64,000 nucleotides of DNA, taken from positions 10,354,001 through 10,418,000 of the forward strand of contig CP075493.1 of assembly GCA_021613535.1 (NCBI GenBank), written 5' to 3'. Shown piece by piece: positions 34,884 through 46,072 of this stretch; the stretch's first letter is position 1; every line of letters starts with the position of its first letter. The notes beneath the pieces were generated by a model that did no database searches, was not told where the DNA came from, and saw only the letters and a list, made by a program, of their open reading frames with translations. The position numbers and the translations under genes were made by a program. Source of the stretch: Adineta vaga (lineage: Eukaryota > Rotifera).

Positions 34884-37800
34884 ATGACGTGGATAATAGT
34901 TCTCCTCTTCTGCTTGGCTACAATATTTGAGCCTTTTCAGTTAGGTTTGTATACAGTGGAAAATATCAGTTTATAATTGACCGATTTCTTTATATTAGTG
35001 AATAGTTATTCACTGGCATCTTTTGGTATTAAATCGTACAGAATTATTCGTGCAATTCATGATGAAACAAAAACAGATAAACAAAGATATAAACGATCAA
35101 ATATCGAGAACAATGTACAAAGAATTCTTACACTAGAATTAGATCATAAGTAAGAGATTTCAAAGGTTGATTTAATATATCATGTTTATCGTGTCATGTT
35201 TAGAAATATTACATTAGTTTTAAAGAATACAAATGAATTCTTTACTACCAATGCAGACATACATTTCGGATCAGAAACTTTTCTTCCAATTAATTCGTCA
35301 ATACTTTATGAAGGCTATGTGTTAGGTAAAGAATTTTTCTAGTGATGCATCAACTATTTTCACTAGTATAAATGAACATCATTTCTTTTAGATCAACCTG
35401 ATACTTCATATGTTACCGGTGGATTTTATTCAAATTCGTTTGATGGTATCATAAAACTATCCAATGAAACTTGGCATATTGAACCAACACGGAAATATAA
35501 TATTTCACTATTTGATAATGGTTCATCGATCATTTACAATGCATTGGATGTTGATATGACAACATACAATGATAATGAAGCATTTCGATATAAACGATAT
35601 ATAAATGAAGAATCATCTTTTTGTGGACTTGATGATAAGAAAAAACGAGAACAAATGCGAGAAGAATCTGAACATTTAAATGAAGAGGAAGATAGCAGCT
35701 TTGCTTTTAAATCTCGATATAGACGATCAACAACGAATTCCGAACAAACCTGTTGTCATATTTATATACGTGTTGATCCAACTCTCTGGGATATTGTTTA
35801 TAAAAACGAAGGACTCAATGTATGAAGCAATTTTTTGCTAGAGCAACTAATTTAATTGTTTTCTGTCTAGGAAAAAGAAGCAACCATTCATGCACTAGTT
35901 ACATTTTTACATCGAACCGTGTCAGCTGCAAATGCACTCTATCGTTCTGTAAAATTTCAATCTAATAAAGATTATCTCTATCGTTTTACATTAAGAATAA
36001 AACGCATTCGAGTAAGGTCTTGTTTACTTGCCGATCTGAATTAATTTTATGTTTTGCTTTTCGTAGATTGTCACACCAGACGATTGTCAACAGAAGAATA
36101 TAAGTATCAGTGAAAAAAATATATGCCGACCCTATCTTGATTCGAATGTTTTCTTAACTTGGCATTCTGCAGAAAATTTTGCTGAATATTGTTTAGCATA
36201 TATCTTTTCGGCAAGAGATTTTGGTGATGGTACATTAGGTTTAGCATGGATGGGAAGTATTATGCCGAGTAAGTCTGCCATTTAAATTGTTTAACGATAT
36301 CAGTTTTTTTATTCTAGATAGTCGTGGAGGTATTTGTGAAAAACCGGCAAAAGATATTTACGAAGGACAACGGATTATTAAAACATTGAATACTGGAATG
36401 ATTACAATTATTAATCATAATACTCGAACATCAGCACTGATGACTGAATTAACATTTGCTCATGAAATTGGACATAGTCTAGGAGCAGAGGTCAGTTTTT
36501 CTGTTACTGTATCTCTTCTTCATTGTTTTTGTTTTCTAGCATGATGATGAGACATGTACAGGGATGATAATCATGGTCATTTTATCATGTATCGAAGAGC
36601 AACAACTGGTCTGGAAGAAAATAATAATAGATTTTCGAACTGTAGTTTAGAAAAAATGGGCTCTGTAGTGATTGCAGTTAAAAATAATTTACATGGTAAA
36701 GTCAATTGTTTAACAGGTATTTATTTCAGCACAAAAACAAAGATATTGCATTGAACTAATTTTTGTTGTATAGAATGTTCGCAAAGTGGATATTGTGGAA
36801 ATCGAAACGTTGAAGATGGTGAAGAATGTGATTGTGGATTTGTTTCGGAATGTACAGATCATTGTTGTTATCCAGCAGATGGACCAGATCCAAAATTAAG
36901 TTGTAAATTGAAGCCAGGTGCTCGATGCAGGTAATCAAAAAAACAAATCCCTTTTATTTTCATGAAATATTTCATATTTCAATTATTTTAGTCCATCGAG
37001 GGGACCCTGTTGTTCAGATCAATGTACATACCATTCAACAACACATATATGTCATAGAGATAGAGCAAGTCAAGATTGCATTGGCAATGTTCGATGCGAG
37101 TAAGATTCTTATTCTCAAAAAAACAATATGATTAGTTTGATTTTATTCGTAGTGGTATTCAATCAATATGTCCCCTCAATGATACACAATATTTCAAAGC
37201 AGTTGATACACCATGTAATCAATATACAGCATTGTGTGATCGAGGAGTATGGATGGATAAACAAATTTTATTTTATATCCATCGTATTGTTTTCGTTAGG
37301 AATGCAATAAAAGTATATGTACATTGATTGGAAAAACAGAATGTACATTAACGATACCAAATGTAGTAGAACCATTACGCCAACGTGGAATTGATCGAGA
37401 ATATTTATGTCATATTGGATGTTTTGAACGTAAGAACATTTATCGTAGATTTTCCCCCCAGAAAACAAAATATGTTTAATTTCCTTTCTAGCGCGAACAA
37501 ATTCATGTATTGATACACAAACTCTGGAAATGCCTAATAATCATAGTAAAACGGGATTTGGTTATAAACATCGACCAGGTTAATATATATAATCAATCTT
37601 TTTCATTTTATTTATATTGCTAGCTTGTAGGACATGCATGCGCTGGAACAGCTGGTTATTGTGATGTTTTTGGTAAATGTCGTGCCGTTGATGCTGAAGG
37701 TCCATTGACTCGATTGAAAAATATGCTACTTAGTGAAGCAAATATTCGCACACTGACTGAACTCACTCAGGTTTGTCAAATGGTAAACCAAAGTCTTTGA

Positions 37801-38147
37801 TAACTGATGTTTCCTTTTCTTAGGATTATTGGTGGGTATTAATATTAGGTTGTTTGGGTTTACTTGGTTTTATAAGTATATTTGTGAAAATTTGCTCAGT
37901 GCATACTCCATCATCAAATCCACGTTTCAAACCAGCTCGATCTATATCATTTACACATGGAGTATGTTTTTTATTGACAATGATCAAATTTGTCTCTGTA
38001 TCGTTCATATTATTTTAGTCTCGTGATCATCGAATTACACGTTTTCCAAAATCTCCATCATCATTGAGTGGAATTGAACTTGATTCCATTCCATCACATC
38101 AAATACGACCACGGTCAGATAATCAAAACAATAATTCTCATCTTTAA
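34884..38147 (+). CDS. ADAM10: ADAM10 / kuzbanian metalloprotease, one-base frameshift
   Basis: Sixteen exons encode about 812 residues if one missing base is allowed for. A signal peptide ([17 protein letters not shown]) and prodomain come first, then a furin-like basic site before [16 protein letters not shown]. The catalytic domain has [18 protein letters not shown] (HExxHxxGxxHD zinc site) and the methionine turn [10 protein letters not shown]. An ADAM10-type disintegrin domain follows ([20 protein letters not shown]), then the cysteine-rich region, [20 protein letters not shown], one membrane helix ([20 protein letters not shown]) and the family tail [15 protein letters not shown]10 sheds Notch, Delta, cadherins and APP. 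At GGG 36561-36563, just after the zinc site, the frame shifts: one more base would restore it. Neither splice choice nor reading frame explains this, so it is either an assembly error or a broken copy. Confidence 0.93.
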
Positions 38148-38660
38148 TTAATATTCCTGGTCAGAACAGTACTATTTCATATATGTTGATGGTGACTTCG
38201 ATCAGATTTATTTCTTCTCATTCATCTCTTTTTTCCATATAGTCAACTGGTGTTTTCTATTTTCTACGCATATACTTATTCACTTTTAAAGTGATACTTG
38301 GTTTTCGTTGTTTTTGTTTCGGTGTATTGTATCTTTACTCTATAATAATAATTGTTTTGAATAAACATCGACAAGCTGTAGTGCCTTGTAACATAACTAT
38401 TTCGAAATATCCCGCTAATAACAGTGATATATTTTGTTTTCAAATAAATGAACTTATGTATGAATGTAAATGTATACAGGAGACGATAAAAGACTATCTT
38501 TTAAAAAAAGCAAAATGTCTAGCAACACGAATTTGTGTCTGGTTGAACGAAAAGAATTAAAATGCCGTTAAAAAGAGAAACATGAATAACCACAAAGAAT
38601 AAATGCTACCAATGATGTAGCGTATAGAATTGGAATTCAAACTGTTTTGGAGATGAAAGT
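38148..38660. other. Convergent intergenic spacer
   Basis: Between the ADAM10 stop and the end of the dynein LIC gene. The plus-strand frame at 38291-38560 has no family resemblance. No gene seen. Confidence 0.55.
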
Positions 38661-41600
38661 TTATGAATCTTTGGAATTCGTTGAATCACCACCAGGATTT
38701 TCGCTATCTAGAAAGAAAGGCAAAATAAATGAATGAATGATTGAAAATAATTCGCATAATAAAAGCATCTACATTTCCCGAAAATAATACAAAAGGAAAA
38801 GGGTGGAGGGAGATGGAGAAAATAAATGATATCCAACACCATGATTTAATGTGTAGAGAATACCTTCCATACGTGTTTTTTCTATGATTGATAGACGTTT
38901 TAAAATATCGTTTTGATCGAGAGGTGTATGTCGTTGTTCCGTATGATTATCATGAAGAAGACTGGAACGACGGTATTCAACATTAACAGTACTCGGTGCA
39001 CTGTTATGATGATGTTCATGATCTTCAGGTATTTCATCTTCATCATTGTAATCATTCGACATATATAATCCATCGAGATTATGTTCATTTGGCGAGAAAG
39101 TAAGTGTATTTGGACGAGGAAGTATTGATTGACTCTGACTACGTGTAATACTTAGTCCACGATCGATTGGTGGTATAAGATTTGAAGCGTTTCTAGATTT
39201 ATGCGAATGATCGACAGAAGAATTTCGAGAGATTCGATCTTGTTCGACGTCTTTTGTAGGTGTAGTATTTTCGTTTAAGTGAGTAGACGATTGAATCGTG
39301 TCATTATCTATTTGTGACGATGAATTTCTACGCTGATCTTCCTTATTCTCTAACATCAGCTGTGATTGACTTTGTTCATTAACAGGAGATACAGAGTGAC
39401 TTTTTCTTTCGATTTGCGCAACGATAGGAGAAGAGGATCCCTTTCTTTGCTGATTTTCTGTAACACTAGGGGAAGGGGATCGACTTCTTTCATCCGTTTG
39501 TTGATGAAGAGGAGACGAGGGTCGACTTCGCTCTTGAATAGTTTCAGTGACAGGTGACGGAGATCGACTTCTTTGTGGTTCCTGTTGAATAACCGGTGAG
39601 ATGGATCTATTACTTGTTTGAGTCTGCTGAAGAATAGGGGATGATGATCGACTGCTTTCTTGCGTCTGTTTCGTCACAGACGGTGATGGAGATCTAGTTC
39701 GATCTTGAATCTGTTCGGCTACGGATGATGAAGAAAGCCGACTTCTGTTTTCAATCTGCGCAACGATTGGAGACGGCGAGCGACTTCTTCGTTGTTCACC
39801 TTGAGTGATTGGTGATGGAGAGCGACTTCTTCGTTGTTCACCTTGAGTGATTGGTGATGGAGAGCGACTTCTTCGTTGTTCACCTTGAGTGATTGGTGAT
39901 GGAGAGCGACTTCTCCTTTCAGGCTGCTTAAGAATAGGAGATGGTGATCGACTTCTTTGTTGATCTTGATTAACGATTGGAGAGGGTGAGCGACTTATGT
40001 TTTCTATATGCGTGTCGATAGGAGAAGAAGATCGACTTCGATCTTGGGTTTGTTCGGTACTTAGCGATGCATGTTGATCTACTTCTGAATTTTGTTCGAC
40101 GATGGGAGATGGTGATCGACTTCTTTGTTGATCTTGATTAATAGGTGACGAAGAAGATCGACTTCTCCGTTGTTCCTGATTAACGATTGGCGAGGGTGAG
40201 CGACTTCTTTGTATATTCTGCTTTGTGTTAGGTGATGGAGATCTACTTCGTTTCTCAACTTGTCCGTCGACAAGTGACGATGATCGACTTTTTTGTTGGT
40301 CCTGATTAACGATTGGAGAGGGTGAGCGACTTCTCCGTTGTTCCTGATTAACGATTAGCGAGGGTGATCGACTTCTTTGTATATTCTGTTTCGTGCTAGG
40401 TGATGGCGATCTACTTCGTTTCTCGACTTGTCCATCGACAAGTGACGATGAACGACTTTTTTGTTGGTGCTGATTAACGATTGGAGAGGGTGAGCGACTT
40501 ATGTTTTCTATATGCGTGTCGATAGGAGAAGAAGATCGACTTCGATCTTGGGTTTGTTCAGTATTTAGCGATGCATGTTGATTTACTTCTGAATTTTGTT
40601 CGACATTAGGTGATGGTGATCGACTTCTTTGTATATTCTGTTTTGTGCTAGGTGATGGCGATCTACTTCGTTTCTCGACTTGTCCGTCGACAACTGACGA
40701 TGAACGACTTTTTTGTTGATCTTGATTAATAAGTGGCGAAGAAGATCGACTTCTCCGTTGTTCCTGATTAACGATTAGCGAGGGTGAGCGACTTCTTTTT
40801 TCGATCTGCGCGCTGATAGGAGAAGAAGATCGACTTCGTTCTTGGGTTTGTTCAGTATTTAGTGATGCATGTCGATTTACTTCTGAATTTTGTTCGACAT
40901 AAGGTGATGGTGATTGGCTTCTTTGTATATTCTGCTTTGTGTTAGGTGATGGAGATCTACTTCGTTTCACAACCTGTCCATCGACAAGTGACGATGAACG
41001 ACTTTTTTGTTGATCTTGATTAACGATTGGCGAGGGTGAGTGACTTCTTTTTTCGACCTCCGTGTTGATAGGAGAAGAAGACTGACTTCGATGTTGAGCT
41101 TGTTCAGTACTTAGCGATGCATGTTGATCTCCTTCCGAATTTTGTTCGACAATGGGGGATGGTGATCGACTTCTTTGTTGATCTTGATTAATAGGTGACG
41201 AAGAAGATCGACTTCTCCGTTGTTCCTGATTAACGATTGGCGAGGGTGAGCGACTTCTTTTTTCTATATGCGTGTCGATAGGAGAAGAAGATCGACTTCC
41301 TTCTTGGGTTTGTTCAGTATTTAGCGATACATGCTGATTTACTTCTGAATTTTGTTCGACATAAGGTGATGGTGATTGGCTTCTTTGTATATTCTGTTTT
41401 GTGTTAGGTGATGGAGATCTGCTTCGTTTCTCAACCTGTCCATCGACAAGTGACGATGAACGACTTTTTTGTTGGTCCTGATTAACGATTGGCGAGGGTG
41501 AGTGACTTCTTTTTTCGACCTCCGTGTTGATAGGAGAAGAAGATCGGCTTCGAACTTGAGTTTGTTCAGTAATTAGTGATGCATGTTGATCTACTTCTGA

Positions 41601-44600
41601 AGTTTGTTCGACATTAGGTGATGGTGATCTATTTCGTTTCTCAACCTGTCCGTCGACACGTGACGATGAACGACTTCTTTGTTGACCCTGATTAACAGAT
41701 GGTGAAGGGGATCTACTTCGGTTTTCGGTTTTTTCAGTAGAAGATGACGGTATTCGACTGATTCGTTGTGTTTGTTCGGAGTTAAATGATGGAGACTGAC
41801 TTCGATCTTGTGTTTGTTCAGTACTAACTGATGTGAATTGATCCACTACGGATTCTTGCTCGATAATAGGCGATGAAGTTCGACTTCTGCTTGCGATCTG
41901 CTCAGTGATAGGTAGAGCAGTACTTGTTTCGTGCGAATCAAATTTGATATCACCAGTATCATGTGTAACCGACTCATCGATAAGCGAATTTTGTTGATTA
42001 TCATCTGTCATCAGAGCTTTGATTTGTAGTTCGTTTGTTGGAGATGGTGAACGTTGTTCAGAAGTAGATGAGTTAACAGAATTCTGATTATTATCTGTGC
42101 TAGAAAGTAGTAGCGCATGATCCTGATGGTTGTGTTCATCATTATTTGCACTCGTTAGTGCTATGAAAGTCGAAGGTGACTTTCGATTTTCTATTGCGTT
42201 ATCAACTTCTTCAATGCGAGCAGATAATGGATGGTTACTCTCCTGATCAACGGTAGTAGGTAATGAGGGTTGTCTATCTGGTTGTTGAGTTGATAGTATA
42301 TCCTCTTTCTGTTGCTGTAATTCATTCAATACGAAACTTCCCGATCGAGATCGAACAGATGAATTTATCATACTGTTTCGACGGCTTGAAATCGGAGATT
42401 TCGGTAAATTAATCTGCTGTTCTTCATCTTTATTGTTGATTATACTGTTGTCAGTAGTGGATATTTTATTATCATCCATCATGAGCGGTGAAGAAGCGGA
42501 TTTTCGAGAAATTAAAACGTCACCGAAAGGGTTGGTGTGGAGGTCATTTTCTGGTAATACTTGTGTCACGTACGAATCTTTCTCAATGATCGATGATGAT
42601 CGAGAAAGAGAATTACTTAGTTCGCTATTCTGTGAATCTATATTCGTCAGAGGTTCATTCGAAGGTGTTCGAACACCTGTCGGTGAAATCGATGTAGTGT
42701 CTGTTTTATTTTGTTGTTCAACAACAGGTGATAAAAGTCTAGGTGGTGATTCGACATTCAGTGGAGAAGAAAATGGTTTATGCGATGTTGGTGTTCTTGT
42801 ACGACCCGGTGGTGGTGTAACAGGAAATGTTAAAGGATGTTGCTGTAAACGTTTTGATGAAGGTGTTGTAGGAGATTGACTTGCTGGAAGAAGATGAGAG
42901 GATATCGTTTGATTCTTTCTCAGACTCTCACTCTTCTCAACTATCAATATTGAAGAAAAAAAAACAACTACTTACTTTGACGTTGAGCTACTGGTGTATT
43001 GCTGCCAGTTGGAGTGACTGCACCACCTGATTTTCTCGTTAGAAGACTGTTAAAGAAATTGGCTAATGCACCTTCGTTTGCTGCTGCAGTTGCACTGCCA
43101 GGTGTTGTACTCTGCAAAGAAAAACAACCTTATTTAGATTTCGACAAACTACAATTTATTTTTACTGGTTGATTTCGTGGTCGTCCAGCAACGGATGGTG
43201 TTTGTGAACCAACAGCACTACTCACACCTGATGCACGCGTCAATACAGGTGTTGCTGTTTCATCCTATGAAAAACTTCATTATAAAAAAAGTAGTTTATT
43301 CACACATCAACTCACTGCTCTGCCAGGCGATGCAGCTCGATTCAGTGTTAATTGAAGTTTTGATAAAAATTCTTGATCATCTTCAGCTGCAACAATTTCA
43401 TTATCACGTTGTAGTGGCTAGAGTAATGATCATTACGATAGTAATTATATAAAGAAATATGAAACCTTACTCTTCGAATAACAGGTTTGACAAAAACATC
43501 TGAATAATTATCTGTTGATTTCAATCGATGCAGATTTTCTAATAGGATATCAGCTTTCTTTGGATTATCCCAACCAGCTGGTATAAAGATTGCGTCACGT
43601 TCAACAATCGCAGCTGTTGATGTAAATGGATAACCATAACATTTATGAACAATATATTTATATAATTTATCAATATTTTTTTTCTCTTTCACAGATGTAT
43701 AAAATAAAGCAGCACCATCTAAATAATCAAAATTACATGCCTTTGAAATAGTAGCTCGTCCGCATAGTTTACTTACATTCTAAACAAAACTTTCGTAAAT
43801 GATGTTGCATAAAATCGAAATATTCATCTTTATAATCATTTTCTTTTTCTAATGTTGGCATGGCATCACACTAAAAGAAAAGAAAAGAAATGAATTATAT
43901 TGACTAGCAGAGTAAATCTATTCTACTTTGGTAATAACAACAATAACTGTAATACCAAGTGATTTGGTTAGTACACCATCGGCAAGTGGTAGAACAACTT
44001 GTTCTTCACCATTCGTCGTTGGACTTAATGTTGATGTTGATGCCAGAGAAACTGATGAAATAGAATTTGGAACACGACTACCACCTGTACCACTTTTAAG
44101 TGTTGTCGACGATGTCGATGATGTTAACATTATTGATGTATCATTCGGTTCAACATAATGTTGAAATTCATATTGAAGACGATCACGCATGTCTCGTAAA
44201 CGTATTGGATCAATTTTTAATCGATCAATATGTTCTTCGATCAATGCTGTCCATTTCTTTAATGTTGATAATAATGACCATGGATGAGTCATACTTGCAA
44301 CAAGAATTAAAATCGTATTCTCTAATGTATCAGATTTAATGGCAAATTTTAATAGAGGAGCAGAACATGCGACATCACCATCAAGAATCCATACACCGAG
44401 TTTGGGTGTATCTATTGAAATGAAATAATAAGAAATAAGGTACATCTCTGACAGAAAAAGAACGACGATGAAATAGATTACCATCTCGATCATCATCTTT
44501 AACATCGATATAATGATATTCAAGACCAGCACCTCGTTTAGGATCATCATTGCCTTGTAATTTTGCTACTAATGTTGTTCGACCACTTTCATTATCACCA

Positions 44601-44805
44601 AGAACTACTAGAGATTTCGTTGCTGGTGCTTTCTTTGTCGATGATTTGACATCACGTAATATCGAAGCCCTATTTAGAATAAATACAATTTTGGAATCTA
44701 ACAAATATCAATCGTTAATCTCACCAGATACTTGGTTTTTCTTCAGCATCAGTTCCATTCTCAACGGTTGAATGAGGTTCGTTAACGATGGCTTGCTTTG
44801 TCATC
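38661..44805 (-). CDS. DYNC1LI: Dynein light intermediate chain with giant RS/SP-repeat C-terminal extension
   Basis: The N-terminal half is cytoplasmic dynein LIC: W-A-S-I-L-R-D-V, P-loop region [89 protein letters not shown], and the adaptor-binding helix [17 protein letters not shown]. The last LIC exon ends at 42976. A 35-nt intron (42941-42975) then joins in phase 1 to one exon of about 4.1 kb (42940-38864). That exon encodes some 1,360 residues, mostly RSRSPSP-type repeats, and a 47-nt exon (38707-38661) ends NSKDS. The large exon has no early ATG of its own in frame. If the 35-nt intron is retained, the protein stops after VAQRQSK as a normal-length LIC. LICs link the dynein heavy chain to cargo adaptors. 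The canonical P-loop Lys is Arg here. LIC identity is very sure, the fusion less so. Confidence 0.78.
39400..41830 (-). repeat. Coding tandem repeat, 42-bp base unit (14 residues)
   Basis: The long exon repeats [14 protein letters not shown]-like 14-residue units. Three nearly exact 42-bp copies stand at 39781-39906 ([14 protein letters not shown]). Larger blocks containing EQNSEV-x-QHASL recur at distances close to multiples of 42 bp (about 504, 294, 252, 210, 252). Confidence 0.85.
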
Positions 44806-46072
44806 GTCTAAATCTTGTTTCTATAATGAAGAGCAGAGAGAAATATAGTTTGAAAAAATATTGTTGAAAGTAACAGCAGCTGTATTTCATCAAGGCCCGA
44901 AAAATATGAATAGATGATAGATATAAATGAGAAGAAAAGCTGGTGCAGAGAACGTTTTATTTTCGACTTACTGATGTTACAATAAACGATGATGGATGGA
45001 CAATTTCAGATTCACAGATTCAGAAGAAGAAAAAAGGGAGCACATTTGGGAATGTTATCAATGGTTAATTTTACTTCACCAATAGGAATACCTAATGTAT
45101 CCTCTCTTCTTTCTACAATGAATCTATAACAATAGGATAAAAGAATAACCAATGAGATCTGATTTCGTACATAAACCGATAAACTATCATTATTAATCTT
45201 AAAAAAATATGAGACATCAATTCAATATTATATTTGTTTTTGTTATGTTTCATTTTCATACATGCTATAGTAGATCTTTACTATCAAAGAATATAGAAAA
45301 ATTGAATTAATGGCGAGCTATTCAGTTTTGCATTTAAAAAAGTAGTAAAGAGACGAAATGAATGAATTCAAGGTGTGTTTATACAGCGATGTTTTTATTG
45401 TTGGAAATCATAATTCTGCATCCAAATTGTTATGTATACAGGCAATAGCTTCCATTTTGTTGCAATGTTTAACTATTGAAAAACTGCATCAGAAAATTAC
45501 TTAAAACGATTGTTGTTTTGCAGCGATAGAAAGATATACAAATGAATGCAATTCATACATAAGAGTTGTGAGAGAGAGTGCTTTGCTTTGACAACCATCA
45601 CTGTCTGAGTAAACGAACACAAAGAGGTCTTTGGCATTGCAAAAAATGTTATTTTTCGCCGATTCATCATTCTTTACAACACATTCATAACATTATTTTT
45701 GGGAATTTATTCGAAGAAATTTAACAACTAAAACAGTAAGTTTACAGATATATCTAAACATTATGTTCAAAGTGAACAAGTTCTAGCTGTGTCTTGAAGA
45801 TACGGTGAATGTTGGGAAGATTTCATTGAAGGATTTATACGAGAAAAAATTTGTTTGATTAACAGATTTTTCCGCATTGTAAAGCTCACGCGTACAAGAA
45901 TCTTGAGGGTGTATACATAGATAGTTTGGACCGTTGACTAGATGCGAAAAATATTAGATCATACAATTTAGCAACGACACATTTTTTGACAATCTCAATA
46001 AGATACTTTTCTTCACTATTGTAGAGGTTGATCATATTATAATACTATTAAACAAATTACACGCTACACGAT
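44806..46072. other. Divergent intergenic region
   Basis: About 1.3 kb between the 5' ends of dynein LIC (-) and the ADP-ribosyltransferase (+). AT-rich, without a supported frame. Both promoters are expected here; no motif named. Confidence 0.6.

Noticed and set aside
36490-36575. Alternative splicing to explain the ADAM10 frame change
   Set aside because: The needed frame has TGA codons at 36542, 36545 and 36548, and the zinc-site histidine is coded in the first frame, so no acceptor choice satisfies both.
38900-39088. Minus frame inside the RS-tail exon
   Set aside because: Shadow of the main frame in another phase, Ile/Met-rich without any domain.
42433-42879. Plus-strand 148-residue frame opposite the dynein LIC tail
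   Set aside because: Antisense to a much longer repeat-rich frame; Gly/Ser/Val-rich reading is the complement of Ser/Pro codons.
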